NCBI GenBank assembly: GCA_015099395.1
Contig: AP024096.1
Location: 8,163,485-8,227,484 of the forward strand
Direction: 5' to 3'
Length of the DNA stretch: 64,000 nt
Source: Ktedonobacteria bacterium brp13
GTDB taxonomy: Bacteria; Chloroflexota; Ktedonobacteria; Ktedonobacterales; Ktedonobacteraceae
The position numbers and the translations under genes were made by a program. The notes under the pieces are model-generated. The model was not told the DNA's origin. It saw nothing but the letters and a program-made list of their open reading frames with translations, and did not search any database. Below, piece after piece: positions 1 through 9,180 of the stretch (position 1 is its first letter; each line of letters begins with the position of its first letter).

Positions 1-149
1 AGGAGTCCTGGCGCATCATTGATAGCATCACCGAAGCCTGGCAGAAGGCTGGTGCTGAGACTGTCTATCCTTATCCCGCTGGTACCTGGGGACCGAAAGA
101 GGCGGACGCCCTGATTGAACGTGATGGTCGTGAGTGGGATAACCCCTAG
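1..149 (+). CDS. zwf: Glucose-6-phosphate dehydrogenase, C-terminal end (partial)
   Basis: Only the last 48 codons are in the window, in the frame starting at base 3 and ending with TAG at 147-149. The peptide starts ESWRIIDSITEAW and contains YPAGTWGPKEAD, the conserved C-terminal pattern of glucose-6-phosphate dehydrogenase (a tryptophan before the last helix, then an aromatic-x-aG(S/T)WGP motif). The enzyme oxidises glucose 6-phosphate with NADP+ in the oxidative pentose phosphate pathway. The gene begins outside the window, so catalytic residues cannot be checked. A bidirectional terminator follows at 251-283. Confidence 0.8.
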   Translation, partial: ESWRIIDSITEAWQKAGAETVYPYPAGTWGPKEADALIERDGREWDNP

Positions 150-250
150 TCTTCCATCCCTGACTGGATTTTTACCGATGCTGGATTGTACCGATTATCG
201 AGGAGCCGGAGCATCCTTGCGGCTCCTCCATGGTTACACAGCAAGTAAAA

Positions 251-283
251 AGAGCGTGATCCATATGGATCGCGCTCTTTTTT
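251..283. terminator. Bidirectional intrinsic terminator between zwf and csbD-like gene
   Basis: AGAGCG-T-GATCCATATGGATC-G-CGCTCT forms a stable hairpin. It is flanked by TTTTTT on the right and, read on the minus strand, by TTTTT on the left. It can therefore end the plus-strand zwf transcript and the convergent minus-strand csbD-like transcript. A second hairpin without a T-run (GAGGAGCCG/CGGCTCCTC, 200-228) lies just upstream. Confidence 0.85.
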
Positions 284-323
284 GTGAAGTTTTATCTTCG
301 CGTTAGTCACATGAATAGAAACA

Positions 324-545
324 CTAAGAGTCGAGGGCGTGGTCAACCTTTTTCTCGCCTTTGCCCAGAGTCTCCTGTGCTTTGCCCTGTGTGCGTTTTA
401 CGTCGCCTTTGGCTTCCGTCTTCGGATTGTCTGTAGCATTACCCACAGCACTCTGGACTTTACCGGCTGCCTGTTTAAGCTTGCCTTTCAGTGTATCCTC
501 GTGTCCCTGAGTACCAAGATCTTTTTCTTTATATTCGTCTGTCAT
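324..545 (-). CDS. CsbD-like stress response protein
   Basis: 73-residue, very hydrophilic Lys/Gly/Glu-rich protein. It has the CsbD pattern: DTLKGKLKQAAGKVQSAVGNAT in the first half, then a second KGDVKRTQGKAQETLGK unit. CsbD-family proteins are small general-stress proteins of unknown biochemical role, often induced by osmotic or phosphate stress. The start is supported by AAAGGAGAG just upstream. It is monocistronic, convergent with zwf, and shares the bidirectional terminator at 251-283. Family assignment is firm; function is not known. Confidence 0.85.
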   Translation of the reverse strand: MTDEYKEKDLGTQGHEDTLKGKLKQAAGKVQSAVGNATDNPKTEAKGDVKRTQGKAQETLGKGEKKVDHALDS

Positions 546-716
546 AGTTTCTCTCCTTTGTAGAATTCACTATGTCGAGTTGAACGACGTATACTTATAC
601 GAACACCGGCGAGTGTAGCGTGCACAGCGTATGATACATGCGCAACGCGGTGTCCGGAATAAGATCTCTATAACTTCTTTTGTTATACTCATGAGAGCGA
701 CGAAACGGATACACTT

Positions 717-2513
717 TTAGCCGAGCAATTGCTCAAGTTGTGTAAGATGTGCTTCAAACAATTGAAACGCCTGGCGTACTGGCTCTGGCGTGGTCATGTC
801 GACACCAGCCTTCTTAAGCAGATCGATGCTATATTCTGAAGAACCAGAGCTCAGGAAGTTCAGGTAGCGGTCTACGGCTGGTTGACCCTCATTGAGGATG
901 CGCTGGACGAGTGCTGACGCTGCTGAGATACCAGTCGCATACTGATAGACGTAGAAGTTGTAGTAGAAGTGTGGAATACGGGCCCACTCGATACTGAGCA
1001 GATCATCAACCACAGCCTCGCCACCATAGTATTTCTCATTGAGACCTTTATAGAGGTCTGTGAGCGTGTCTGCTGTCAGTGGTTTGCCCTGTTCTGCCTG
1101 GCTATGGATCTGGTGCTCAAATTCAGCGAACATTGTCTGGCGAAACAGGGTAGCGCGAATGTCTTCCAGCGCGTGATTCAGGATAGCAATACGGACCGCG
1201 TCACTAGAGGTATTCTTTAGCAGATGCTCTGTGAGCAGACCTTCATTAAGTGTTGATGCAACCTCAGCGACGAAGATAGTGTAGTCACCGTACTGGTAGG
1301 GTTGATGCTTGCGTGTAAAGTACGAATGCATCGAATGACCAAGCTCATGGGCCAGGGTAAACATACTCTCGCGCTTATTCTGGAAGTTCAGCAGGATAAA
1401 TGGTTGTGTTCCATACGCGCCGCCACTATACGCGCCGCCACGTTTACCCGGTGTCTCAAAGACATCGATCCAACGCTTCTCAAAGCCGCTTGAGAGTACA
1501 CGAATGTAGTCCTGCCCTAACGGAGCCAGTGCCTGCTGAATAGTATCGCGTGCCTGCTCGTAGCTGATCTCATCAGTTGTCTCCTCGACAATTGGTGTAT
1601 AGAGATCATACATATGCAGTTCATCCAGCTTGAGTATACGTTTTCGCAAGCGCATGTAGCGATTGAGCAGCGGGATATGTTCACCAACGGTTGTAATCAG
1701 GTTATCGTAGACGCTCTCTGGAATATTGTAGGTTGAGAGAGCGCTCTCACGGCTCGAACTATAGTTGCGCTGGCGTGTATTGAAGATGTGAGTCTTGACC
1801 TGGGCTGAAAGGGTCGCAGCGAGCGTATTACGCTGTTTCAGGAAGGTTCCATGCAGTGCTTCAAAAGCCTCTTTGCGCACGCGGCGATCTTTACTGCGAA
1901 TGAAGGTCAGATAGTTGCCCTGCGTAAGTTCAACCTGTTCACCCTCTTCATTCGTGATAGTTGGCAGTCTGAGATCTGCGTTATCAATCATCGAAAAAAT
2001 AGAGTCAGGGGCATCTGCTAACTCACCGGCTGCTGCAAGCACAGCCTCAACCTCTGCTGAACGTACGTGTGGACGTTTACGGTTGAGATCTTGCAGCTGA
2101 ATATTGTAGAGCTGTAGACCAGGAGTCTGTTGAATAGAGCTGTTCAATGTCTCCTGAGGGAGTGCAAGGATCTCTGGTTCGATGAACGAGGCGGCTGTAG
2201 AGGTACGCACAAACAACTGCATGGCTCGATCGGCCATACCTTGATATTTGCTATTGGTGGTATCCTGGTCTTTGCGCATAGATGAGTATACATATACTTT
2301 TTCGAGCTGCTCAGTGATCTCGTCGCGTTTTTGCAAGACGGCCAGAAGTGCGTCGCCACCATTCTTTATCGTGCCTTGAAGTGCCTCTAATTGGGGGAGT
2401 TGCTGCTGTATTTTCTGGAATGTCGTTTCCCATTCGTCGTCGTTTGAAAAAATACTCTCCAGATTCCATGTATAATCAACTGGAATCTCTTCACGTTTCT
2501 TATAGGTTTGCAA
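717..2513 (-). CDS. pepF: Oligoendopeptidase F (M3 metallopeptidase)
   Basis: About 598 residues. It is a cytoplasmic zinc peptidase that cleaves oligopeptides. The HExxH zinc motif lies in TLAHELGHSMHSYF near residue 388, and a downstream glutamate is in FVAEVASTLNE, as in the M3B family. The N-terminus KREEIPVDYTWNLESIF is the standard PepF opening. The open frame extends 20 codons further upstream, but the preferred start is the TTG at 2511-2513, because AGGAGG lies 10 bases before it and it gives the usual family N-terminus. It stands alone on the minus strand; no clear terminator is seen after it. Confidence 0.93.
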   Translation of the reverse strand: MQTYKKREEIPVDYTWNLESIFSNDDEWETTFQKIQQQLPQLEALQGTIKNGGDALLAVLQKRDEITEQLEKVYVYSSMRKDQDTTNSKYQGMADRAMQLFVRTSTAASFIEPEILALPQETLNSSIQQTPGLQLYNIQLQDLNRKRPHVRSAEVEAVLAAAGELADAPDSIFSMIDNADLRLPTITNEEGEQVELTQGNYLTFIRSKDRRVRKEAFEALHGTFLKQRNTLAATLSAQVKTHIFNTRQRNYSSSRESALSTYNIPESVYDNLITTVGEHIPLLNRYMRLRKRILKLDELHMYDLYTPIVEETTDEISYEQARDTIQQALAPLGQDYIRVLSSGFEKRWIDVFETPGKRGGAYSGGAYGTQPFILLNFQNKRESMFTLAHELGHSMHSYFTRKHQPYQYGDYTIFVAEVASTLNEGLLTEHLLKNTSSDAVRIAILNHALEDIRATLFRQTMFAEFEHQIHSQAEQGKPLTADTLTDLYKGLNEKYYGGEAVVDDLLSIEWARIPHFYYNFYVYQYATGISAASALVQRILNEGQPAVDRYLNFLSSGSSEYSIDLLKKAGVDMTTPEPVRQAFQLFEAHLTQLEQLLG

Positions 2514-2821
2514 TGTAGGTAGTCCTCCTGAATTGAATAGCTCGTGTACCTGCTGGATACTCTTCGTTGGCAACCTCGCTCAATAAGGGCAGGGCTACGC
2601 GATCAGGCACAGCAAGCGTGTTGCCAATTGGTATTACTAGCAATAATATCATATGCCTCCAGCCCAAGGAGCATATGTTGCCTGATCTATAAAACAATGA
2701 GTCGTTGTTGTTTTTGCAATGTTACGACAAAATTTGCAGGAGAGATTTCACTTTCTGCAAAGAGATGACCCACGTCGCCTATGTAGTGGATGGATATCTC
2801 CAATTGAAGCTCCGTCACCAC

Positions 2822-2860
2822 AAAAAATAGGGACGTTACAACACAAAGTGTAGCGTCCCT
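2822..2860 (-). terminator. Intrinsic terminator of the glycosyltransferase gene
   Basis: On the minus strand AGGGACGCTACA pairs with TGTAACGTCCCT (one wobble) and is followed by ATTTTTTG. It lies about 50 bases after the stop codon of the gene ending at 2909. Confidence 0.8.
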
Positions 2861-2908
2861 GATCGTCAACGATTATTTCATCGACTGATTGGCTATGAGT
2901 ATGAGCGT

Positions 2909-3928
2909 TTACTTTCCGGTCTCCTCATCCTCATCCTCGAAATCTTCATCGTCATCTTCGAAATCTTCATCCTCGTCACCCTCTAGCAGGAGATCGTCAC
3001 GATCTCCCCATTTTTCCAGGTAACGATAGAAGTTCCGCTTGGTCACACGGTTCTGTTGCGCCTCCTCTTGCGGGGTGGCGCTCCTCTCATCTTCTGCGTG
3101 GAGGATGAGAGGCAGGTCTGGGATACGAATGACGCGCGCGCCCGTGTCACGGATTGCAAAGCTGAAGTCGATATGCATAAACTGAGGATAACGGTAACCC
3201 TCATCTAGCAGACCGGTTTCGCGCAATAAAGAGCGCCTGAAGGCCATACAGGTTGTATCGACGGCCTCAACCTCAATCTCTTCACTTTCTTCGAAGTGGC
3301 GTAAATCATCGGTACGGAACCCATGCGGTCCAGTTAATCCTACACTTGTGTCAGCGAGTGCTTCCGCCAGAGGGTGCAGGATATCACTGGTCAGTTCAGC
3401 GTTAATATCGAGGAGCAGAATATATTGTCCCTGGCTCTGCTTGAGACCAATGTTACGGGCCTCCGCAACACCTACTTTGCGTGTGGTACGCAGCAGATGG
3501 ACACGTGCATCCTTATGGTGTAGTGACTCACCCCAGATATCCAGACCATCTAAAGAGGCATTGTCAACCAGGATAATCTCGAAAGAGATATCACCGGCAT
3601 GACTCAATATACTCTCGACGCAGCGACGTGCCTGCTCGATGTTATTTTGAGCCAGGATATTGATAGAAAAGGTACAGCGGTCAGTCTCATCGAGCAACGA
3701 AGGTACATATTGTGCTGTACGATACTGCTTCCCGTCAACGAGCACACCAGGTAGTATAACCAGGTGGGCACCATGTGGATTATCTCTAACGACATAGCCA
3801 GCCGCTTCAATCTGTTGCTTCAGCAGGTCCGCCTTGTCGTATTGGCCTCTCCGTCGTAGCAGATCGCGTTCATGGGAGAGCGCGAGGATCTCCGAGGGAA
3901 TACTATGACGATATGGACGAATGGTCAT
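2909..3928 (-). CDS. Family-2 glycosyltransferase with CysRS-like N-terminal segment
   Basis: 339 residues. Residues about 90-290 are a GT-A glycosyltransferase: the opening strand FSINILAQNN, then FEIILVDNAS, then GVAEARNIGLKQSQGQYILLLD, where the DxD-type aspartates sit. Sugar donor and acceptor cannot be told from sequence. Residues about 10-56 do not belong to that fold. They resemble the C-terminal tail of cysteinyl-tRNA synthetase (ERDLLRRRGQYDKADLLKQQ then a Gly and D-N-P-x-G). The C-terminus is an extremely acidic Asp/Glu tail of about 30 residues. Single gene with its own terminator. Confidence 0.8.
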   Translation of the reverse strand: MTIRPYRHSIPSEILALSHERDLLRRRGQYDKADLLKQQIEAAGYVVRDNPHGAHLVILPGVLVDGKQYRTAQYVPSLLDETDRCTFSINILAQNNIEQARRCVESILSHAGDISFEIILVDNASLDGLDIWGESLHHKDARVHLLRTTRKVGVAEARNIGLKQSQGQYILLLDINAELTSDILHPLAEALADTSVGLTGPHGFRTDDLRHFEESEEIEVEAVDTTCMAFRRSLLRETGLLDEGYRYPQFMHIDFSFAIRDTGARVIRIPDLPLILHAEDERSATPQEEAQQNRVTKRNFYRYLEKWGDRDDLLLEGDEDEDFEDDDEDFEDEDEETGK

Positions 3929-4228
3929 CTTGTTTCATCCTTCCTTGCTACGCTAAACTCTGTCCACAAACCACCTCTGCCTGCCTGAAAAGCAGCATGT
4001 CTGGATACCTTAGCAGGCATGCATATTACCACTGACGGTTTTGCCTTAAAAGAGATGTTTACATAAGAGCTGGGGATATATCTTCGCATCTATCTCGCTG
4101 CTGCTATGAGTCCTTGGTATGGGGTTTATCGTGGCAAAACTCCCTTCTACTTGGAGCACTGTCATTTTATCTTACGATTATACCATGTCGAGGCGTTTTC
4201 TGCGTATGTTGTGGAGGAGTATAGATGA

Positions 4229-4269
4229 GAGGGCACAGGATCAGTTTGAATGGCTGATCCTGTGCCCTC
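4229..4269 (-). terminator. Perfect 16-bp hairpin after manC
   Basis: GAGGGCACAGGATCAG and CTGATCCTGTGCCCTC form an uninterrupted stem with a 9-base loop, 11 bases past the manC stop codon. The sequence after it on the minus strand is not T-rich, so it may act as an RNA-stabilising end or a weak terminator. The rest of 3929-4279 shows nothing else recognisable. Confidence 0.6.
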
Positions 4270-4279
4270 GACATTGTAA

Positions 4280-5350
4280 TTAGTTTTTCTTATGCTGCTT
4301 CTCTGCCAGTTCTTTGACACGTTGAACATGCGATTTATGACAGATGACAGTTGTATCATCCATTTCAACGACGATCACATCTTGCAAACCGATAGTAAAG
4401 ATGCGTCGTTCGGTGTTGTTATAGACGATGACGTTCTGGCTGCCGAGGCCACTGTGTGAGCCAAAGGCGCGCACACCCTGGTCGTCGGCAGGATAGAGGG
4501 CCCCATACTGCTCCCAGTTACCAACATCGTTCCATTCCAGGTCTGCAGGGATAACAATTAAATTTTGTGCCTTTTCCAGAATACCGTAATCGATGGAGAT
4601 TGATTGTAGAAGTGGCCATTGCGTATTCAGCGTATCTGAAGCAGGACTCTGCGTCTGAGTTAATGAGTCTACGATCTGTTCAATTGCTATAGCGAGTTCA
4701 GGCAAGTGTCGATGAAACTCAGAGAGGATAGCTTTGACACTCCAGATAAAAATTCCAGCGTTCCAGACATAGTGTCCATCTTGTACATAGCCCTGTGCCG
4801 TCGCAAGATCGGGTTTCTCAACGAAGCGCTCAGCCTGATATGCCTGATAGCCATAGCCCTCGCTAACCTGTGCAGCGAAGCGGATATAGCCATAGCCAGT
4901 CTCAGGGTGTGTTGGCTTGATGCCGATAGTCACCAGTTTACCCTGTTCCGCCATCTCGTAACCTAACTTGAGCGTCTGGCGTAGACCTTCGACATTTTCA
5001 ATAACGGCATCTGCACTAAAGATAGCCATCACAGCGTCCGGATCCTGACGTGCGATTGTTGCGGCTGCCCAGGCAATAGCGGGAGCGGAGTTCCGCCCCA
5101 TTGGCTCACGGAGAATATGCGCAGCAGGCACGGTCGGAAGATGTTCTTGTGCCAGGTCGGCCATACTACGACCTGTCACTACCCAGGATTGCTCAGTTGT
5201 AATAAGTGGTGCAACCCGTGCGAGCGTCTCTTGTATCATGCTTTGACCGCTTGGCAGCGGCAGGAATTGTTTGGGAAAACTTGGTGTGCTTAATGGCCAC
5301 AGACGTGTGCCACTGCCACCAGCCAAGATAACGGCGTTAAGATGTTTCAT
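4280..5350 (-). CDS. manC: Mannose-1-phosphate guanylyltransferase
   Basis: 356 residues. It makes GDP-mannose from mannose 1-phosphate and GTP. The N-terminal pyrophosphorylase signature is clear: VILAGGSGTRLWPLS followed by FPKQFLPL. Further family patterns are EPMGRNSAPAIAWAA, FVEKPD and YVWNAGIFIW. The start is taken at ATG 5350 (MKHLNAVILAGG), with GGAGG 13 bases upstream; the open frame extends 13 codons further without support. It lacks the C-terminal phosphomannose isomerase domain of bifunctional forms. Likely supplies mannose-type nucleotide sugars for cell-surface glycans. Confidence 0.92.
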   Translation of the reverse strand: MKHLNAVILAGGSGTRLWPLSTPSFPKQFLPLPSGQSMIQETLARVAPLITTEQSWVVTGRSMADLAQEHLPTVPAAHILREPMGRNSAPAIAWAAATIARQDPDAVMAIFSADAVIENVEGLRQTLKLGYEMAEQGKLVTIGIKPTHPETGYGYIRFAAQVSEGYGYQAYQAERFVEKPDLATAQGYVQDGHYVWNAGIFIWSVKAILSEFHRHLPELAIAIEQIVDSLTQTQSPASDTLNTQWPLLQSISIDYGILEKAQNLIVIPADLEWNDVGNWEQYGALYPADDQGVRAFGSHSGLGSQNVIVYNNTERRIFTIGLQDVIVVEMDDTTVICHKSHVQRVKELAEKQHKKN

Positions 5351-5530
5351 GAAATAACGTACGCCTCCTAACGACAATAAGTCCTGCATTCCTCTTTGAC
5401 GACTTGCGAAATAGCGTTATCTCGTGTGTGTCGTATGTGGATTGTATCGGTGTTTGCTGTGTGTGTCAAATTGACGAATTATGGAACTGTCCATTGTTTT
5501 ACCTATAGTGGTTTTACGTAGTTGAGCACA

Positions 5531-5562
5531 AAGATCGGCTTCTCCTTTGAGAAACCGATCTT
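5531..5562 (-). terminator. Hairpin terminator of the desaturase gene
   Basis: AAGATCGGTTTCTC pairs with GAGAAGCCGATCTT on the minus strand (one wobble, 4-base loop), followed by TTGTG, shortly after the desaturase stop codon. Confidence 0.6.
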
Positions 5563-5598
5563 ATGTTTCACGGCCTGTATGCTAGACGAGAGGCAATG

Positions 5599-6495
5599 CT
5601 ATTCGGTGACAATAGCCTTTTTGGATGAGATTGAGGTTGTGTGCAGCACCGGCTTGCTATTCTTGTAGCGATTCGCGAGCATTTCAGCGGGAATGCGATA
5701 GACATCAGTTACCAGGCCGACGCGTTCAAGCAGGCGGATCAGATAGCCCGAGAAGTCTATCTGCCACCAATGGAGTCCATGGAAGGCCGAGCGTGGGAAG
5801 GCATGATGATTGTTGTGCCAGCCTTCGCCAAATGCCAGCATACCGACGACCCATTCGTTGCGGCTCTTGTCGCTTGTCTCAAATTCTCGTTTGCCGAATG
5901 TATGACAGATCGAGTTAACGCTCCATGTGACGTGATGGACCAGGAAGATACGGACCAGCCCTGCCCAAAGTAAGCCACTCCAACCACCGATTGCGAAGGG
6001 GATAACGAGCGAGAGTACGACCCAGAGTAAGAATGTGCGACTGATAAAGGAGACGATGGGGTCATTGACGAGGTTACGGCAGTAGATGTTGGGATCAGCC
6101 ATGCGGTCTTTGAAGAGCCAGCCAAGATGGGAATGGAAGAAGCCCTCCACCGGACTATGGGGATCGCCTTCATGATCGGCCTGTGCATGATGTTTCACAT
6201 GGGTCGCGGCCCAATCGAGAGCGGCCCCTTCCAGTGACATTGAACCAAAGATGAGTAAAATCGTCTTGACAACAGGATGGGGGCGAAAACTGCGGTGCGT
6301 CAGCATGCGATGGAAACCAACGGTCACGCCAAACGTAATACATGTATAGAGTGAGATTAAGAGAATAAGATCTGTCAGGTGGATAGCTTTATTCCACAAT
6401 GTATATATTGCGTAGATCGTAGCTAGGAACGGCACGATAACAGCTACGAGAACGACACCTTTATATACGAGACTGTTCTTCAATGGAACCTCCAT
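5599..6495 (-). CDS. Membrane acyl-CoA/acyl-lipid desaturase
   Basis: 298 residues with paired hydrophobic segments at about 14-55 and 150-190. The three histidine boxes of the delta-9 desaturase family are all present: HRMLTH (about residue 62), HVKHHAQAD (about 99) and HNNHH (about 228), plus EGWHNNHHAF. These bind the di-iron centre that introduces a cis double bond into long-chain acyl chains. The start at ATG 6495 has only a weak ribosome site. The gene diverges from murJ across a 300-bp spacer. Role inferred: membrane fluidity. Confidence 0.9.
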   Translation of the reverse strand: MEVPLKNSLVYKGVVLVAVIVPFLATIYAIYTLWNKAIHLTDLILLISLYTCITFGVTVGFHRMLTHRSFRPHPVVKTILLIFGSMSLEGAALDWAATHVKHHAQADHEGDPHSPVEGFFHSHLGWLFKDRMADPNIYCRNLVNDPIVSFISRTFLLWVVLSLVIPFAIGGWSGLLWAGLVRIFLVHHVTWSVNSICHTFGKREFETSDKSRNEWVVGMLAFGEGWHNNHHAFPRSAFHGLHWWQIDFSGYLIRLLERVGLVTDVYRIPAEMLANRYKNSKPVLHTTSISSKKAIVTE

Positions 6496-6802
6496 AATCT
6501 TGCTCTGAGTCGAGGGAGCAAGATTGTAACGCGTCTTTTAATTGAGTCGCTAATTGCGTTGTATGTTTAATAAGAGCTAAGAAAATCGAGTTTTGTTTCA
6601 TGGATCTGAATGTTGCGTAAAAATGTAGGGAAAATAGAAAAAATCGCATAAAAGTCCGTGACTATTGTATGGCTATACTAGTCATAGCGAGCATGTGTAT
6701 GGTATGCTGAGCAAGCAAATACCGTAAAAATTATTGAATAAGATCAAGTGGAAAATTGGGAGAGCATAAGGCTCTTCCCTCAATATATTTATAGAGAGTA
6801 AC
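6496..6802. other. Divergent intergenic region between desaturase and murJ
   Basis: AT-rich 307-bp spacer that must hold both promoters. No clear operator, riboswitch or small ORF with a ribosome site is recognised. Confidence 0.5.
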
Positions 6803-9109
6803 GTGGGAAACGAAGGACAGCAGTCGCCTTTGCCACCAGAGCAGAGGCCACCAGAACAACAAGGGTACTACGGTTGGCAATATGACCAGGATGAGACTGA
6901 GGTAAGGAAGCCACCTGCAGACGATGAGTACCCCTATCAGGCAGCAGGTGGAGGATCAGGACAGCCTCATGGGCCGTCGTCAAATTCGCCGGTTTCAGGC
7001 TCCCTTCCACCGCGTATGACTCTACAGCAACAACAGCAATATCAACAGCCAATTCAAGATATGGGCACGACGCTCGGCTTTACCCAGAGCACTGATTTCC
7101 AGTATTTTGATGTGCCACAACCTTCACAGCCGATGGCGCAGTTGCGACAGGCGCGTCTACAGCAGTTACGTGAAGATCGCATGCGTAGGCAACAGAGACG
7201 CATTCGAGGTGGTGATGTGACAACAGTCTTTCCCTGGAATAAAAACCAGGATGGCCTGATCTCATCCTCATTACCGGGTCAGATACCGCCTTCGGTCTCG
7301 TTACCTGGACAACCTGAGAACACAGAAATTTCGCCAGTTCGTACTTCGACGCAGCGACCCCCTGGCATGCTGGACTCGTCTCCAGCAATCCCCGTGCCTG
7401 CTACGAAGATGCAGCCAGCCTCTGCGTCAGCACAGGATACGGGCATGCTGCAAAAGGTGCGTTTAAGCCGGGCGACGAGTATTCTCACGATTGCTTTTAT
7501 CGTCAGCCGCGTGCTTGGTTTATTGCGTCAGTCGTTGTTCAGTTATGTATTTGGTGCAACGTGGGTATCGGATGCCTATCTGCAGGCGTTTATCGTGCCT
7601 GATTTTATCTATAACGTAATCTCAGGTGGTGCGCTGAGTTCGGCTTTCATTCCAGTCTTTACCAAGTTGATGACCAATGATAACGCAAAAAAAGCCTGGC
7701 GACTTGCTAGTTCTGCCTTGAATCTCGCGCTCTCCATTTTGGCCGTTCTGGCTGCGCTTGCCATTATTTTTGCGCATCAGTTGGTACCGCTCTATAATCA
7801 TGATGTGACGGCGCGAGAATTGGATATGATTGCGCGACTGACACAGATTATGCTCATTCAGGCTGTGGTCATGGGCTTTGGTGTCATTGTTACCTCGGTG
7901 CTGAATGCTGAGCAAGACTTCCGCTTGCCAGCGATTGGTACGATGTTGTATAACGTCGGATTGATCGTTGGCCTGCTTCCGGGCTTGTTCATGGTGATAA
8001 CCGGGCATCCCAATCAGCAACTGGCTATCTACTTTGTATCATGGGGTGTCGTGGTTGGTGCGATCGTGCAGGTAGGTATACAGCTTCCGGGTCTGATAAA
8101 GGTTGGCATGCAGTATACGCCTCGTGCCTTTGATTGGAGGGATAGTGATATTCTTCAGATCGGGCGACAGATGTTACCGCGTATCTTTAATTCTGGCATG
8201 GTCTATCTGTCAACTATTGTGGACCGCAACCTGATTCAGCTTGTTGTTGGGTCGGTAGGTGGTGGTATCACTGAATACTATTATGCTTTCCAGTTAATCC
8301 TTCTGCCTTTCGGTATCTTTGGCCAATCTCCGGCGACTGCTGCCTTCCCTACATTGGCGGAGAATGTAGCCAGAAATCGTTTCGATCGTGTGCGTAGTAC
8401 GATTCTCGATACGCTGCGTGGTATTCTTGCAGTCTGTATTCCATGCAGCGTCGGCCTGATGGTCATAGGTCTGACCGTTATTCAGGTACTTTTCCAGCAT
8501 GGCGCTTTTACCTTGCAGCAGAGTGAAGGTACAAACGTTGCGCTGATCTTCTTCTCGTTAGGCTTGAGTGGATTGGCCGCTGTAGAGATCTTGACGCGCT
8601 CATTTTATGCAATGCGTGATACCAGGACGCCTGTCACGGTCAGTATTGCGCAATTTATCTTTAAAATTGCGTTAAGTTTGATCTTAATTAATCTGGCTGT
8701 CTTTGGTACGGACTATGGGGTGGGTGCGCTGGCCTTTACCACTTCATTAGCGAATATCGTTGAGGCTGCTGTGCTCTTCTGGTTGCTAGAGCAACGGATC
8801 GGGAATATGCAGATAAAGCAGATGCTCGCTTTTATTGCTCGTGTTATTATGGCCTCTCTCATTATGGGTGTTGCTCTGTTCATTGTGCGGTATATTCTGG
8901 ACCTGCTCCTGGTGACAACTGTGCATCAGAGCATGGGGTTGGTTGGTGTCCTCTTAGCGGCGTTGAAATTGGTGATAGAGATTGCCATCGGCGGTTTTGT
9001 GTATATTCGCGTTGCACGGATATTTGGTATCGAGGAGTTAGGTTCGATTGAGCGGCTCCTGGGACCAGTTAGACGTGTCTTGAATCGCTTGAATCTGAAT
9101 TGGCTTTAG
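6803..9109 (+). CDS. murJ: MurJ/MviN-type lipid II flippase with long disordered N-terminus
   Basis: 768 residues. The last 540 residues are a MOP-superfamily membrane protein with about 14 hydrophobic helices and the MurJ opening RATSILTIAFIVSRVLGLLR, followed by FGATWVSDAYLQAFIVPDF. MurJ moves lipid-linked peptidoglycan precursor across the inner membrane. The first 215 residues are a Pro/Gln/Ser-rich low-complexity cytosolic extension with poly-Gln stretches and no fold recognised. It starts with GTG at 6803, since no internal start has a good ribosome site. A short hairpin (GTCGCTC/GAGCGAC, 9111-9126) follows the stop. hom begins 71 bases later on the same strand. Confidence 0.88.
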   Translation: MGNEGQQSPLPPEQRPPEQQGYYGWQYDQDETEVRKPPADDEYPYQAAGGGSGQPHGPSSNSPVSGSLPPRMTLQQQQQYQQPIQDMGTTLGFTQSTDFQYFDVPQPSQPMAQLRQARLQQLREDRMRRQQRRIRGGDVTTVFPWNKNQDGLISSSLPGQIPPSVSLPGQPENTEISPVRTSTQRPPGMLDSSPAIPVPATKMQPASASAQDTGMLQKVRLSRATSILTIAFIVSRVLGLLRQSLFSYVFGATWVSDAYLQAFIVPDFIYNVISGGALSSAFIPVFTKLMTNDNAKKAWRLASSALNLALSILAVLAALAIIFAHQLVPLYNHDVTARELDMIARLTQIMLIQAVVMGFGVIVTSVLNAEQDFRLPAIGTMLYNVGLIVGLLPGLFMVITGHPNQQLAIYFVSWGVVVGAIVQVGIQLPGLIKVGMQYTPRAFDWRDSDILQIGRQMLPRIFNSGMVYLSTIVDRNLIQLVVGSVGGGITEYYYAFQLILLPFGIFGQSPATAAFPTLAENVARNRFDRVRSTILDTLRGILAVCIPCSVGLMVIGLTVIQVLFQHGAFTLQQSEGTNVALIFFSLGLSGLAAVEILTRSFYAMRDTRTPVTVSIAQFIFKIALSLILINLAVFGTDYGVGALAFTTSLANIVEAAVLFWLLEQRIGNMQIKQMLAFIARVIMASLIMGVALFIVRYILDLLLVTTVHQSMGLVGVLLAALKLVIEIAIGGFVYIRVARIFGIEELGSIERLLGPVRRVLNRLNLNWL

Positions 9110-9180
9110 GGTCGCTCCTGAGCGACATTGACGATGGTTCTGTGAGCTTCTCACATACGAATGAGTAGTTGGAGATAAAG

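Noticed and set aside
115..306. Plus-strand 63-codon ORF after zwf
   Set aside because: It overlaps the zwf 3' end and runs through the terminator hairpin; no ribosome site.
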